This document shows, one piece after another, positions 16,361-25,911 of a DNA stretch of 64,000 bases; the stretch's first letter is position 1, and each line of letters starts with the position of its first letter. Below the pieces are notes generated by a model. The model searched no databases. It worked only from the letters and a program-made list of their open reading frames with translations, and was not told the origin of the DNA. The stretch spans positions 97,017 through 161,016 of the forward strand of contig NZ_RDFA01000008.1 in the NCBI RefSeq assembly GCF_004118325.1. The letters are read 5' to 3'. Made by a program: the position numbers and the translations under genes. This DNA is from Halorientalis pallida. GTDB taxonomy: Archaea > Halobacteriota > Halobacteria > Halobacteriales > Haloarculaceae.

Positions 16361-16410
16361 GCACGCCGATACGGCGACGGGATACATAAAAGCCCCAGCC
16401 GACGGGGCAC

Positions 16411-16767
16411 TCAGACGTACTTCGCGACGACGTCGAGGATGTCGTCGAGTTCGTCGCCCGAGAGGGAGAACCGTTCCTGGGCGTAGATTGCGCGCAACTC
16501 GTCGCGGTCCTTCGGCGTCGTGTTGGCGATCTTGTAGGCGGTCGCCTCGTCGACCTTCTCCAGTTCCAGCAGTTCGTCGACGAACTCCTGGGACTCCTCG
16601 GGGTCGAGCGTGGCGAACCGGTTGACGTGCTCGATGGCCCGCGCCAGTTCGTAGCGCATCTCCCGATCCTCGTCGGCGGCACGCTCGCGTTCGAGCGACT
16701 CGAGGATCTCCTTGGTCTCGGCGAGCGTCAGGTACTCCTCGCCGACCTTCTCCTTGAAGATCGTCAT
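16411..16767 (-). CDS. rpoF: DNA-directed RNA polymerase subunit F (Rpb4)
   Basis: Archaeal Rpb4 homologue of 118 residues. It forms the stalk of RNA polymerase with RpoE (Rpb7) and helps open-complex formation and processivity. The N-terminal helix region ([19 protein letters not shown]) and the C-terminal HRDC-like domain ([30 protein letters not shown]) are both complete. Its ATG overlaps the stop of rpl21e by 4 nt, and DUF655 follows 50 nt later. This arrangement is standard in archaea. Confidence 0.97.
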   Translation of the reverse strand: MTIFKEKVGEEYLTLAETKEILESLERERAADEDREMRYELARAIEHVNRFATLDPEESQEFVDELLELEKVDEATAYKIANTTPKDRDELRAIYAQERFSLSGDELDDILDVVAKYV

Positions 16768-17054
16768 TCCTGGACGCTGATGTGGGCGGGCTTTGCGATG
16801 ATCGTCTTCTCTTTGCCCTGATCCTCGATCAGGACCTTGTAGGCCTTCCCCTGCTTACCCTCGACGGTTCCCGTGTGACCGTTGAACCGCGGGTGGAACC
16901 GACCGTCGTTGACCGACGGATCGATGCGAAGGTGGACCTTCTGACCCGCCTCGAACTCCTGGACGGACCGCTGGGGCGGGGACGTACCCCGGTCACGGGG
17001 GTCGTTTTTCAGCTTGTGGCGCGTCTTCTTCAGTGGACCGTGCGAATTGGGCAT
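16764..17054 (-). CDS. rpl21e: Large ribosomal subunit protein L21e
   Basis: A 96-residue ribosomal protein of the archaeal/eukaryotic eL21 family. The basic N-terminus [20 protein letters not shown] and the SH3-like core ([26 protein letters not shown], in part) are diagnostic. It leads the operon that continues with rpoF, DUF655, ksgA, mscS and hemK2. A strong TATA box (gttttataag on the minus strand, 17081-17090) lies about 30 nt upstream, so the operon transcript is probably leaderless or nearly so. Confidence 0.98.
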   Translation of the reverse strand: MPNSHGPLKKTRHKLKNDPRDRGTSPPQRSVQEFEAGQKVHLRIDPSVNDGRFHPRFNGHTGTVEGKQGKAYKVLIEDQGKEKTIIAKPAHISVQE

Positions 17055-17080
17055 TCGTGGCTGTCGGTTGTGTGGTCGGG

Positions 17081-17090
17081 CTTATAAAAC
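17081..17090 (-). promoter_or_regulatory. TATA box of the rpl21e operon
   Basis: GTTTTATAAG on the minus strand, 27-36 nt before the rpl21e start codon. The remaining sequence to 17229 shows no gene. Confidence 0.6.
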
Positions 17091-17229
17091 GTGCGTTCCG
17101 CCGCCGCCAGCGACGGCACGGGCGGCTCACGGGTCGCTCCGCACCTACCGGCTCCACCCGTTCGTGCCACAGTGGGAGACCCGGTGCTGCCCGTTCGTGC
17201 GGACGGAGAGACCCCGGGCGCGTCTCCGG

Positions 17230-19509
17230 TCAGTCGTCGGTGGTCGCCAGGTCGGGGTTCGCGGCGTCGACCGCCACGTCGGTCGCGTCGACCGTGAACT
17301 CGTCCATCAGCGCGCGAAGGTCCGCGGCCTGATCGGCGATCGTTCGGGCGGTCTCGGTCACCGACTCCAGTTGATCGGCCTGCGTCGTCGCGGTGTCTGC
17401 CGCCTCGCCGGCGCGGTCGGCGGTCCGTTCGCTCACCTCGGTGGCCTGGTCGGTCATCGAGACGACCTCCTGAGCAGAGGCCGCCTGATCGTCGGTCGCA
17501 TCGCTGATCTCGCGGACGCCGTCGGTCGTCTGCTCGACCTTGTCGGCGATGTCCTCGAGCGCGTTCAGCGCACCCTCGGTCGTCTCGACGCCGCTCTCCA
17601 CGTCGTCCTGCATGGCCTCGATGTCGGCGACCGCCTCGCGGGTCTGTTCGGACAGTTGTGTGAGGAGGTGGTCGATCTCCTGGGTCGCCTCCCGTGTCTG
17701 TCCGGCGAGTTCTTTCACCTCGTCGGCGACGACGGCGAATCCGTCGCCGTCCCCGTCGGCGTGGGCCGCCTCGATGGAGGCGTTCAACGCGAGGACGTTG
17801 GTCTGCTCGGCGATGTCGTCGATCAGGTCGACGATCTCGGCCACACGGTCGACCTCGTCGTCGAGCGCCTGCACGTCCGCGACGGTCTCCTCGGTGGCCG
17901 TCTCGATGGCGGCCATCTCCGCGGCGGCCTCGCTGGCGGCCGCGGCCCCCTCGGTGGCCGCGGCCTCGGTCTCGGTGGCCAGGTCGGCGACGGTGTTCGC
18001 CGTGGCCGCGACCTCCTCGACGGTCGCGCTGAGATCGTTCATCTCGTCGGTGACGCCGGTGAGCTGCTGGTTCTGTTCGACGGCGTCCTCGGCGATCCCC
18101 TGGACGCTCTCGGAGACGGTCCGACTGCGTTCACGGGAAGACTCCGTCGCTTCCACCGCACGGGTCGTCGACTCCGCCACGTCGTCGGCGAACGACCGGA
18201 CGCGGGCGACCGTCTCCTCCAGATCGCTCAGCGTCTCGTTGAACGCGCGGGCGATCTCGGCCATCGCCGAACTCTCGTCGTCCGGGTCGAGTCGGCGGGT
18301 GAGATCGCCGTCCGCGCAGGCCCGGATCACCGACCCGTACTCGTCGGCGGTCGCCTCCAGATGTTCGTTGAACTCCTCGGCCTCCCGGCGGGCGGCCTCG
18401 GCCTCGTCACGCGCGGCCTCGGCGTCCGCACGGGCTTCCTCGCGGGCGCGCTCTATCTCGTCGATCCGGTCGGAAAGCGAGTCGCGCATGCTCGCGAAGG
18501 AGGCAAAGAGGGTCCCGATCTCGTCGTTCCTGGTCGTCTCCATCGACACGTCGAGGTCGCCGTTCTCGATGGACTCTGCCCGGTCGACGAGTCGGTTGAT
18601 CGACGTCGCCGTGGGCCGGACGATCACGAAGCCCAGCAGGAACATGCTCCCGGCGACCAGTCCGAAGATGAGCGCGAGATACTGGAGCGACTGCCAGCCG
18701 ACCGCGTAGGCCGAGGTGGGCGCTCGCATCAACACGAGGAGGTCGGTGCCCGGCACCGGCTGGTAGCTGAGGACCGTCCCGTTGGCCTCGAAGATCGCTC
18801 CCTCGGCGGTCGTGTTGGTGAGAATCCGCTCCTCGCCGGCACCCCTGTAGAGGTTCGTCGACGACTGATTGGCGTCGTACAGCATGAACCCGTTGCCGTC
18901 CATCACGGTCACGCGAGAGCCGTTGACCTGGTTCTGGAAGTCGAAGGAGTCGGAGACCGAGACTTCGACCGCGACCGAGTGGTTCGCGCCGGGCACGGGG
19001 CTGACGAACGCGGCGTAACGCTCCCCGTCGACGAGATAGGACTGTGAGAGGTACACGTCGTCCGGACCGTCCAGGCCGTAACTGTTCCGGGTGATCCAGG
19101 GGACCCGCATGCTCGCGGTCGCGATATCGGCGGTACTCCCGACGACCGACCCGCGGTCGAGGTCTACGTAGTGGACGGCGCTAACCTCGTCGGCTAACCC
19201 CGACTCCGTGTCCGCGAGGGCTCGCTGTAACGCCGGCCCAGGTTCGGCCTCGAGCGAGCTGGACGTCGAGACCGTGCGTGCGGTGGTCCGGTACTGCGTG
19301 AGCCACTGGTCGACCGCGCCGCTGTTGCGCTCGGTATCCGTGTCGAGCTGGTCGTAGACGGTCTGCTGTTCGGCGTCACCGAGGACGCCGACGACACCGA
19401 GCAACGCCACCGCCAGCAACAGGAGAATCACCGCGACAGTAAAAACGAACTGCCGGATGTACGTCCGGCGGACGCGGTCAGGGAGGTATCGTGTGAGCCG
19501 GAAATCCAT
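17230..19509 (-). CDS. Membrane-bound methyl-accepting transducer (Htr-type) with Cache-like sensor
   Basis: A haloarchaeal chemotaxis/phototaxis-type transducer, 759 residues. TM1 is at about 21-45 ([20 protein letters not shown]) and TM2 at about 275-300, enclosing an extracellular domain of about 230 residues that looks like a double Cache sensor ([46 protein letters not shown]). A HAMP domain follows ([24 protein letters not shown], in part), then a long coiled coil, a second HAMP-like stretch, and the signalling hairpin with [20 protein letters not shown], the conserved CheA/CheW contact tip region. The ligand is unknown. No che genes are nearby, so it must signal to a remote Che system. 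Confidence 0.93.
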   Translation of the reverse strand: MDFRLTRYLPDRVRRTYIRQFVFTVAVILLLLAVALLGVVGVLGDAEQQTVYDQLDTDTERNSGAVDQWLTQYRTTARTVSTSSSLEAEPGPALQRALADTESGLADEVSAVHYVDLDRGSVVGSTADIATASMRVPWITRNSYGLDGPDDVYLSQSYLVDGERYAAFVSPVPGANHSVAVEVSVSDSFDFQNQVNGSRVTVMDGNGFMLYDANQSSTNLYRGAGEERILTNTTAEGAIFEANGTVLSYQPVPGTDLLVLMRAPTSAYAVGWQSLQYLALIFGLVAGSMFLLGFVIVRPTATSINRLVDRAESIENGDLDVSMETTRNDEIGTLFASFASMRDSLSDRIDEIERAREEARADAEAARDEAEAARREAEEFNEHLEATADEYGSVIRACADGDLTRRLDPDDESSAMAEIARAFNETLSDLEETVARVRSFADDVAESTTRAVEATESSRERSRTVSESVQGIAEDAVEQNQQLTGVTDEMNDLSATVEEVAATANTVADLATETEAAATEGAAAASEAAAEMAAIETATEETVADVQALDDEVDRVAEIVDLIDDIAEQTNVLALNASIEAAHADGDGDGFAVVADEVKELAGQTREATQEIDHLLTQLSEQTREAVADIEAMQDDVESGVETTEGALNALEDIADKVEQTTDGVREISDATDDQAASAQEVVSMTDQATEVSERTADRAGEAADTATTQADQLESVTETARTIADQAADLRALMDEFTVDATDVAVDAANPDLATTDD

Positions 19510-19737
19510 ATGTCAGCGTTCCTCAACCGATTACAATAAGCGTTCGTCCCTCATTATGTGGTCTGATAATCGATCGGCGGGGTCTCGTCCGACAGGCGAG
19601 CTCCCGTTTCGGGCGACTCGTCGAACAGTATCGATCTCGATAACGGAGCGACACCGGGGCCGGTCGGTGGAACGGTGGGACCGGCGAGCGGCAGCCGTCG
19701 CTATCGGGCTTCGGTGTCGAGAATGCGAGCGACGGCG

Positions 19738-20004
19738 TCAGAGACGGCCGACCGAGTCGACGTCGACGGACTCGACGCCCTCGACGGTGCCGAAGGCCTC
19801 TTCGACGGCATCGGTGCCGCCGGCGTCGTCGGGGACGACGACGGTCGGAAACAGCGCGACGAGGCCGAAGGCCACGTCGTCACGCTCGAATCCGTTGATC
19901 TTGGCTCCCTCGGGGAGGGACTGTTCGAGACGTTCCTGCAGGGCGTCCAGGTCCACGTCCGGGCTCTGCGGCATTACCTTGATCTTGGCTGCGACTTTTC
20001 CCAT
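19738..20004 (-). CDS. ef1b: Translation elongation factor EF-1beta
   Basis: The 88-residue guanine nucleotide exchange factor for aEF-1alpha. The sequence begins [20 protein letters not shown], has the conserved [17 protein letters not shown] segment in the middle and the C-terminal [21 protein letters not shown]. The alpha-beta sandwich length matches other archaeal EF-1beta proteins. It is preceded by a two-zinc-finger microprotein gene 39 nt upstream on the same strand; this pairing is common in haloarchaea and suggests co-expression. Confidence 0.96.
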   Translation of the reverse strand: MGKVAAKIKVMPQSPDVDLDALQERLEQSLPEGAKINGFERDDVAFGLVALFPTVVVPDDAGGTDAVEEAFGTVEGVESVDVDSVGRL

Positions 20005-20043
20005 GATAGTGAATTGCAGCAGGGGGTTGATTGCCGTTGCGAT

Positions 20044-20223
20044 TCAGGGTCCGGTGAACCCGCAGTCCGGGCACTCGTAGAGGTTGCTCTGCTTGCGGCA
20101 CTTGGCGCATCGGTAGATCTGATGGCCACAGTCCGGACACTTGAACGCGGCCGCGTTCGTCCCCGAGATGTTGATCCCGCAGGAGATGCACTTCTGTTTT
20201 CGCTTTTGCTGAGTGTCGCTCAT
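20044..20223 (-). CDS. Small two-zinc-finger (zinc ribbon) protein, HVO_2753-like
   Basis: A 59-residue protein from [16 protein letters not shown] with four CxxC-type knuckles: CISC, CPDC, CAKC and CPDC, enough for two zinc ribbons. The sequence and position just upstream of EF-1beta match the Haloferax volcanii microprotein HVO_2753, for which two zinc fingers and effects on swarming and biofilm formation have been reported. The start at 20223 is preferred over 20262 because a TATA box (ggttatatg on the minus strand, about 20247-20255) lies about 28 nt upstream, making a leaderless transcript. Confidence 0.9.
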   Translation of the reverse strand: MSDTQQKRKQKCISCGINISGTNAAAFKCPDCGHQIYRCAKCRKQSNLYECPDCGFTGP

Positions 20224-20307
20224 ACCTACCGCGAAGACAGCCCGACATATAACCCTTAACAAAAGGCGTAGCCGTGGCGCCGGCAGGGTGTCCCGGGACG
20301 GCAGACC

Positions 20308-20934
20308 TCACGAACCCGGCAGGATGTCGCCAAGCGCGGAACCGATGGCCATCGGGACGAACGCGACGGCACAGGTACAGAACGCGAGCCACGGGTTCGC
20401 CCAGTCGACGCGACCCCAGACGGTACTCATCGCCAGCGAGAGCAGGAGCGAGACGCCGAGCACGCCAACGAGGCGGCGGGGAAGGAAGCCCAGCAACGGC
20501 TTGTAGATCCGCACGTCCTGAAACTCGGCGACGTAGAGGATACCCACCGTCGTCGCGACGGCGAAGGCGAGGGTCCCGACGAGGTAGACCGGACGAGTGG
20601 CGACGAACGCGCCGACCTCCTGGGTGCCGCCCTCGACCATCATCGGGATTCCGAACAGGAGCGCGCCGAGCGTCGCCTCCACGAGGTCCGCACGGTCGAA
20701 CCCGACGATCGTCCGGCCGAACACCGCGGGCTCTTCGACTTCGGTCGCGGTCTCGATGATCTCCTGCATCCGTTCCCGACGGGCCGGGTCGGTCAACGAC
20801 TCCTCGTATTCGTCGAGTTCGTCGAGCAGGTCACCCAGCGTCGGTGGTTCGTCGTCCGATTCGTCGCCCTCGCGGGGCCGACGGCGCTCGTCGGATTCGA
20901 ACTCGTCGCCGCTGGCCTCCGCGGCGTCCGCCAT
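20308..20934 (-). CDS. DUF2391 family membrane protein
   Basis: A 208-residue protein with an acidic, disordered N-terminus of about 65 residues and four or five membrane segments (about 85-105, 112-132, 145-165, 175-205). Segment content such as GFDRADLVEATLGALLFGIPMM fits the DUF2391 family of archaeal putative integral membrane proteins. The start is 4 nt after the end of the 3-hydroxyacyl-CoA dehydrogenase gene on the same strand, so it is probably the last gene of the acyl-CoA operon. Function unknown; there is no enzyme motif. Confidence 0.75.
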   Translation of the reverse strand: MADAAEASGDEFESDERRRPREGDESDDEPPTLGDLLDELDEYEESLTDPARRERMQEIIETATEVEEPAVFGRTIVGFDRADLVEATLGALLFGIPMMVEGGTQEVGAFVATRPVYLVGTLAFAVATTVGILYVAEFQDVRIYKPLLGFLPRRLVGVLGVSLLLSLAMSTVWGRVDWANPWLAFCTCAVAFVPMAIGSALGDILPGS

Positions 20935-20938
20935 CGCC

Positions 20939-21838
20939 TCAGATCACGTCCTCGATGTCGTAGTCCTCGTCGTCGGCCACGTCCTTCGGTTCGCCGCCTT
21001 CCCAGACGTAGAAGCCACGGCCGACCTTCTTGCCAGTGTCGCCCTTCTCGACTTTCTCGCGGAGTATCTCGGGCGGCTCGAACCGGTCGCCCAGTTCCTC
21101 GTGGAGGTACTCACAGATGTCGAGTCGCACGTCGAGCCCGACGCGATCGGTGAGTTCGAGCGGGCCCACGGGGTGGTTGTACCCGAGTTCCATCGCGGCG
21201 TCGATGTCCTCGACGCTGGCCACGCCGTTCTCGACCATCCGCATGGCCTCGACACCCAGCGCGACGCCGAGGCGAGAGGACGCGAACCCGGGCGTGTCCG
21301 TGACGACGACTGGCTCCTTCCCGAGGCCGTCGACGAACTCCTCGGCGCGGTCGGCGGTCTCCTCGTCGGTCTGGTCGGCCAGGACGACCTCGATCAGGCC
21401 CATCTTGTGGGGCGGGTTGAAGAAGTGCAGGCCGACCGAGCGTTCGGGGTGTTTCAGTGCCGCCGCGATCGAGGAGACCGACATCGAAGAGGTGTTCGTG
21501 GCGATGATCGTCTCCTCGTCGACGTGGTCTTCGGTGTCGGCGAAAGTCTCGCGTTTGAGCTCCAGATCTTCCGGAACGGCTTCGATCACGAGGTCCGCGC
21601 CCTCGAGCGCGGAATCGAGGTCGGTCGTCCCGTCGAGGTCGTCGACGGCCTGCTCTTTCTCCGCGGCGGTGAGGTAGCCGCGTTCGACGCCAGCGCTGAG
21701 CCGGTTGGTGATCGTGTCGATGGCGTCCATCACCACGTTCGGTTCGATGTCGCGGATGCTCACGTCGTGGCCGGCTGCTGCACAGACGTGGGCGATCCCG
21801 GCGCCCATCGTCCCTGCGCCGATAACTGTGACTCGCAT
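20939..21838 (-). CDS. hbd: 3-hydroxyacyl-CoA dehydrogenase
   Basis: NAD-dependent oxidation of 3-hydroxyacyl-CoA to 3-ketoacyl-CoA, or the reverse reduction. The 299-residue single-function enzyme has the Rossmann motif VIGAGTMGAGIAHVCAAAGH at the N-terminus, the ATNTSSMSVSSIA region, the catalytic HFFNPPHKM (His of the His-Glu pair), and the C-terminal helical domain with ELGYNHPVGPLEL and DRVGLDV. The last 40 residues (KVGRGFYVWEGG) are standard. It follows the HMG-CoA-synthase-like gene by 49 nt in one operon with a thiolase, consistent with a beta-oxidation or ketogenic step. Confidence 0.95.
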   Translation of the reverse strand: MRVTVIGAGTMGAGIAHVCAAAGHDVSIRDIEPNVVMDAIDTITNRLSAGVERGYLTAAEKEQAVDDLDGTTDLDSALEGADLVIEAVPEDLELKRETFADTEDHVDEETIIATNTSSMSVSSIAAALKHPERSVGLHFFNPPHKMGLIEVVLADQTDEETADRAEEFVDGLGKEPVVVTDTPGFASSRLGVALGVEAMRMVENGVASVEDIDAAMELGYNHPVGPLELTDRVGLDVRLDICEYLHEELGDRFEPPEILREKVEKGDTGKKVGRGFYVWEGGEPKDVADDEDYDIEDVI

Positions 21839-21887
21839 GGCAAGACCCGCGCGTCCGAGGGGTTAAACGTTTACGAGAGTTTCCGGC

Positions 21888-23309
21888 CTACGCACCGTCT
21901 TCGACGCGCGCTTTCCGCCCGTACCGGATCACGCCCTCCTGCGTGTAGATCCGCCGGACGACGGTCGCGACCGGGTCGCCAACGTCGGGCGAGGTCTCCG
22001 CACCGACGACCTGCAGGGGCATGCTGACGGACTCCCCGTCGGCCTCGAAGGCCGCGATGGCGACGCCGTACTCCCCACTCTTCTGTTGCTGGACGGCGAA
22101 TTCGGGTGGTTCCCCGCCGCGCGAGACGGCGGTGACCGCCTCGACCTCGCCGGTATCGGGCAGTTCGACCGGTTCGAACTCCACGAGAGAGCGGCAGTCC
22201 GGGCACGCTCCTTCCGGCGGGAACGCCAGCGAGCCACACTCCGGACAGCGGCCCGCGACGAGGCGATGGCGCTGAGGGATCGACCGCTTCCACGTCGGTA
22301 CGGAGATGTACGCCGCGCCGCCGTTCGGTTCGCCGCTGGTCACGTCGCCGCGGCGACGCAGGTACTCGGCGTAGGTCAGATCGGTGCCGCCGTCCAGCGC
22401 CAGGTCGGCGGGGACGGATTCGCCCGCCTCGACGACGAAGGCATCCGCGCCGCCACCGCTCCCGTAGCCCACGCCGAGCACCGTCTCGGTGCCGTCCGCG
22501 AGCGCCGTCGCGAGCGACAGGGGCACGCTCGCGGCGCCCGTGTCGCCGAGGTCCTGCACCGTCGCGCAGGTGTGGATCGTCCCGTTGTCCAGCCCCATGG
22601 CACCGGCCGCGCGGTATGGCAGGCCGCCGTCGGGGGCCTGGACGGCCGCGGCGTCGGGGTCGTCGGGGGCGTCGACGGCGTCGACCGCGCCCGCGAGCGT
22701 CTCCCGGAACGCCTCGCGGTCGTAGCTGGTGACCTCGATGCCTTCCACCTCGCCGCGGCCGGCTCGCCGGAACCGCGTGCCGGGATAGGGTTCGGCGTAC
22801 TCCGCGCGGTCGGTGACCGGTGCCGGCGCGTCCGGTCCGACGAGGACGGCGGCCGCGCCCGCCCCGGCGGCGTGTTCGTGGGCGTCGCTCGGTTCGCCCC
22901 GCGGGCAGTCCGCGGCGACGACCAGCGCGAGCCCGTCGGTGTCGGCGTCCATCGCCGCGAACAGCGCCCGGGTGCCGGCCCGCGTACTCCCGGTGAACGT
23001 CTGCCGTGTGACGTCGTCGGCGACGCCGAGGAACGAGCCTAGCCGAACGGTCGGGTCGTCCTCGGCCATCGGCGGATTCGTGGTGGCGAACCCGAGCCAG
23101 TCGACGTCGGCAACGTCGACGTCGCCCGCGGCGAGCGCGCGCCGGGCCGCCTCCCAGCCCATCGTGAGCGCGTCCTCGTCGGCCTCCGGCACGGCCTTCG
23201 TCTCGATGCCCGCGGCCTCGAAGCTCCCCCAGGCCTCCGCGAACTCCTCGGCCGCGACCCGGAGTCCGGGCGCGTACGCACCGACGGCGTGAATCCCGTC
23301 GTCGCTCAT
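21888..23309 (-). CDS. HMG-CoA-synthase-like protein fused to a DUF35 zinc-ribbon/OB domain; catalytic Cys replaced
   Basis: A 473-residue fusion. Residues 1 to about 335 have the thiolase/HMG-CoA synthase fold (MSDDGIHAVGAYAPGLRV, DWLGFATTNPP, AADCPRGEPSDAHEHAAGAG in part). Residues about 350-473 are a DUF35 module: a rubredoxin-like zinc ribbon (CPECGSLAFPPEGACPDC) and an OB fold. In archaeal HMG-CoA synthase the nucleophile lies in an ACKAGT motif; here the aligned stretch is STRAGT (108-113), with Thr109 at the Cys position, so normal condensation chemistry is doubtful. It overlaps the thiolase gene by 4 nt. DUF35 proteins are known to bridge thiolase and HMG-CoA synthase and share a CoA channel in archaea, so this may be a scaffold or channel partner of that thiolase. 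Confidence 0.82.
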   Translation of the reverse strand: MSDDGIHAVGAYAPGLRVAAEEFAEAWGSFEAAGIETKAVPEADEDALTMGWEAARRALAAGDVDVADVDWLGFATTNPPMAEDDPTVRLGSFLGVADDVTRQTFTGSTRAGTRALFAAMDADTDGLALVVAADCPRGEPSDAHEHAAGAGAAAVLVGPDAPAPVTDRAEYAEPYPGTRFRRAGRGEVEGIEVTSYDREAFRETLAGAVDAVDAPDDPDAAAVQAPDGGLPYRAAGAMGLDNGTIHTCATVQDLGDTGAASVPLSLATALADGTETVLGVGYGSGGGADAFVVEAGESVPADLALDGGTDLTYAEYLRRRGDVTSGEPNGGAAYISVPTWKRSIPQRHRLVAGRCPECGSLAFPPEGACPDCRSLVEFEPVELPDTGEVEAVTAVSRGGEPPEFAVQQQKSGEYGVAIAAFEADGESVSMPLQVVGAETSPDVGDPVATVVRRIYTQEGVIRYGRKARVEDGA

Positions 23310-24487
23310 GCGGCATCACCCCCCAGGCCTCGTTCGAAGACGTGGACGACCGCCGCACCGCCGGAGCCGCCGACGTTGTGGGTCAGTCCGATCTGCGGGT
23401 CGTCGAGTTGGCGCTCGCCGGCCTGTCCGGAGAGTTGCTTGAACGCCTCGACGACCTGTCCGGCCCCGGTCGCGCCGATGGGGTGCCCCTTCGATTTCAG
23501 GCCGCCCGAGGTGTTGACGGGCATCTCGCCGTCGCGTTTCGTCGTTCCGCTGGCGACGAACTCGCCCGCCTCCTCGGGTTCACAGAGCCCCAGATCCGAG
23601 TAGGCCATCAACTCGGCGATGGCGAAGCAGTCGTGCACCTCCGCGAAATCCAGGTCGTCCGGGCCGTAGCCAGCCATCTCGTAGGCGCGGTCGGCGGCGT
23701 ACTGGGAGGCCGGGACGGCAGTGTAGGTGTCGCGCTGGAACAGGCCCACGCGGTCGCTGCCGGCACCGACGCCGGCGACCCGGATCGGATCGTCCGTGTA
23801 GTTCTCCACGACGTCCTCGCTGGCAAGCAGGACGCAGGCCGCACCGTCGGTCGTCGGACAGCAGTGATAGAGGTTGAGGGGGTCCGCGACCGTCGGCGCC
23901 CCCATCGCGTCCTCCAGCGAGCACTCGAAGCCCAGCTGGGCGTGGGGATTCTTCGCGCCGTTCTCGTGGTTCTTGACGGCGACGTGGGAGAGCTGTTCGC
24001 GGGTGGTGCCGTACTCCTGCATGTGCCGGCTGGCCATCTGGGCGTAGACGCCGGCGAACGTGGTGCCCGAGAGGCGTTCCCACTCGGTTTCGCCCGACAC
24101 GCCGAGCCAGTAACGCACCGCGTCGCCGGACACGTCGGTCATGATCTCCACGCCGCTGGCCAGCACCACGTCGGCCATCCCGCTCCGGATGGCCTGCACG
24201 CCCTGCCGGACCGAGTACCCCGAGGCGGCACAGGCGTTCTCGACCCGCGTGACGGGGATGCCGTGCAGGCCGACGTGTTCGGTCACCGCGGGGCCGGGCA
24301 AGCCGAGCTGCCGGCCCCCGACGCCGAGGGTCCCGACGATGGCCTCGTCCACGTCCTCGGATTCGATACCGGCCGGCACGCTGTCACAGGCGTTCTCGAA
24401 CGCCGTGCGGAACAGCGACCGGTAACTCTCGCCCGGGAACGAGCCGTAATCGGACTGGCCCGCCCCGATCAGGTACGCGTCGCGCAT
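23306..24487 (-). CDS. SCP2/acetyl-CoA acetyltransferase-type thiolase
   Basis: Thiolase-superfamily enzyme of 393 residues: condensation or cleavage of 3-ketoacyl-CoA. The nucleophile is Cys86 in RVENACAASG; the other active-site elements are EVHDCFAI (His-Asp-Cys-Phe) and the C-terminal SKGHPIGATGAGQ. An NVGGSGG loop follows near the end. It is the first gene of an operon with an HMG-CoA-synthase-like/DUF35 fusion and hbd; the next gene starts inside its stop codon. A TATA-like element (aagtttatgac on the minus strand, about 24511-24521) is about 28 nt upstream, giving a leaderless mRNA. It may be degradative or part of the mevalonate entry reaction. Confidence 0.93.
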   Translation of the reverse strand: MRDAYLIGAGQSDYGSFPGESYRSLFRTAFENACDSVPAGIESEDVDEAIVGTLGVGGRQLGLPGPAVTEHVGLHGIPVTRVENACAASGYSVRQGVQAIRSGMADVVLASGVEIMTDVSGDAVRYWLGVSGETEWERLSGTTFAGVYAQMASRHMQEYGTTREQLSHVAVKNHENGAKNPHAQLGFECSLEDAMGAPTVADPLNLYHCCPTTDGAACVLLASEDVVENYTDDPIRVAGVGAGSDRVGLFQRDTYTAVPASQYAADRAYEMAGYGPDDLDFAEVHDCFAIAELMAYSDLGLCEPEEAGEFVASGTTKRDGEMPVNTSGGLKSKGHPIGATGAGQVVEAFKQLSGQAGERQLDDPQIGLTHNVGGSGGAAVVHVFERGLGGDAA

Positions 24488-24584
24488 ACGTACCCTGCAA
24501 ACCCGTGGGTCATAAACTTGTCACTACGGAACGGCAGTTTGTGCCGAATCTGGTACGTCATCGGTATCGAGCCGTGAAGACGGG

Positions 24585-25427
24585 TCAGGCAGCCGCGGCC
24601 ACGTCGGACGCGTCGACCTCGAACAGCCGCGAGTTACAGTCCTGGCAGGTGACGGCGACCACGTCGATGGTTCGACAGCAGGACTCGACGACCTCCTGGC
24701 CGAACCGGACCTGTCCGTCACAGGCTGGGCACTGCTCGACGAACAGTCGGAGGCCGGCAAGCAACTGTCCGCGGCCGGCCGGATCGGTGTCGTCCCAGCC
24801 GTCGTGGTACTCTGGGAGGACCCGACCCGTAGCCACGTCGGCGAGGAAGGCAGCGCGGGATTCCCAGCGCCCGACGTTTTGCCCCTCGGCGTGGGCGACG
24901 AAGGCGGAGCCGTACTCCTCGAAGGCCAGGTCCTCGGCGTCGATGCCGACGATTGCGGCGAGGGCTTCGCGGTCGGCCTCCTCGTCGCGCTCGCGCTCGA
25001 CCTGGTCGCGGAAGTCCGCGGCGAACGCCGGCGTCAACCCCAGATCGCCGTAGGACTTCTCCTCCAGTACGCCCGCGTCGACGAGCGTGGCCTCCACGTC
25101 GATCTCCTCGGGTTCGGCGGGGCCACTCGTCCGTGTCCTGGTCTCGGCCTTGTCGAACCAGGCCAACACCCGCTCCGGAAAGTAGCGTTTCGTCAGCGTC
25201 GGCGTCCCGGGGACCAGATACCCCCGCAGGTAGATAGCAGCGACCGAGAGCGTGAACACCATCCCGCCAGCGGTGGTGCCGACGACCGACCCCGCGACAG
25301 TCGTGACGACGTACCCGACGGCGACGGCCAAGACGATCGCGATGACGGTGTTCACCACCGTACACGGCACACAGCGATTCTCCCCCGTGTATTCGGGTCG
25401 ACGGACCCGACTCAGAACCGTTCCCAT
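24585..25427 (-). CDS. Membrane protein with cytoplasmic zinc-ribbon-like C-terminus, unknown function
   Basis: A 280-residue protein from the ATG at 25427 (MGTVLSRVRRPEYTGENRC). A CVPC pair at the N-terminus precedes two membrane segments (about 24-45 and 52-72), then an acidic cytoplasmic domain, and near the C-terminus CPAC (with CC and CQDC pairs) forming a probable zinc ribbon. The NRCVPC plus two-helix layout recurs in uncharacterised haloarchaeal membrane proteins. A TATA-like element (gaaaatatta plus strand, about 25453-25462) supports the start, about 30 nt away. It is immediately downstream of the winged-helix gene at 25476. No function can be assigned. Confidence 0.7.
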   Translation of the reverse strand: MGTVLSRVRRPEYTGENRCVPCTVVNTVIAIVLAVAVGYVVTTVAGSVVGTTAGGMVFTLSVAAIYLRGYLVPGTPTLTKRYFPERVLAWFDKAETRTRTSGPAEPEEIDVEATLVDAGVLEEKSYGDLGLTPAFAADFRDQVERERDEEADREALAAIVGIDAEDLAFEEYGSAFVAHAEGQNVGRWESRAAFLADVATGRVLPEYHDGWDDTDPAGRGQLLAGLRLFVEQCPACDGQVRFGQEVVESCCRTIDVVAVTCQDCNSRLFEVDASDVAAAA

Positions 25428-25475
25428 GCCTCTCAGTAACGTCGGGCGAGTAGAAAATATTATCGACCCAACCAA

Positions 25476-25847
25476 TTACTCGCGACGATCGCGGATTCGC
25501 TCGACGGCCGGCGCGAACCGGTCGTCGTCCGCGAGGGCGTCGAGGACGTTCTCCTCGGCGATGTCCAGCGCGTAGGCCGGGCGGCCCTTCCCCGTCGGTG
25601 ACTCCTTGCGTTTCTCGCCCAGGAGGTCGGCGGATTCGAGCTCCGAGAGGGCGTTGATGACGCGCTGGCGCGTGACGCCACCGGGCACCATCTCGTCGAG
25701 CTCGTCGAATTCGTCGAGTAGATCTTCGCAGACGCCGGTCACGTCGAACGAGTGGACCGGCACGTCGTCACGGGCCCGTAGGTCGATCACCGAGAGTAAC
25801 ACGAACCGGTGGAACGGGTCGACGCCTTCGATATCGGCACCTGGCAT
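25476..25847 (-). CDS. Small winged-helix DNA-binding protein
   Basis: A 123-residue protein with an N-terminal helix (VDPFHRFVLLSVIDLRARD), a helix-turn-helix (VTRQRVINALSELESADLLGEK in part) and a beta wing (SPTGKGRPAYALDI), followed by an acidic helix. This is a classical winged-helix transcription factor layout, somewhat like the C-terminal domain of archaeal Orc1/Cdc6 proteins, but with no AAA domain. The ATG at 25847 is preferred to the in-frame TTG at 25853; a TATA-like ctttaggcg (minus strand, about 25869-25877) is 25 nt upstream. The target is unknown. Confidence 0.65.
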   Translation of the reverse strand: MPGADIEGVDPFHRFVLLSVIDLRARDDVPVHSFDVTGVCEDLLDEFDELDEMVPGGVTRQRVINALSELESADLLGEKRKESPTGKGRPAYALDIAEENVLDALADDDRFAPAVERIRDRRE

Positions 25848-25911
25848 GGGCAAGGCTACCCTCTATCGCCTAAAGAAAGTGTGGACTTCTCGCAGCCAGC
25901 GGGAACGGCGG

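Noticed and set aside
17230..19509. Plus-strand ORFs antisense to the transducer gene (up to 677 codons)
   Set aside because: Frames opposite a low-stop GC-rich gene; the minus-strand product has full HAMP and signalling domains, so the plus-strand ORFs are not genes.
21871..23358. Large minus-strand ORF of 495 codons overlapping the HMG-CoA-synthase-like gene
   Set aside because: Arg-rich shadow frame of the real gene; no domains.
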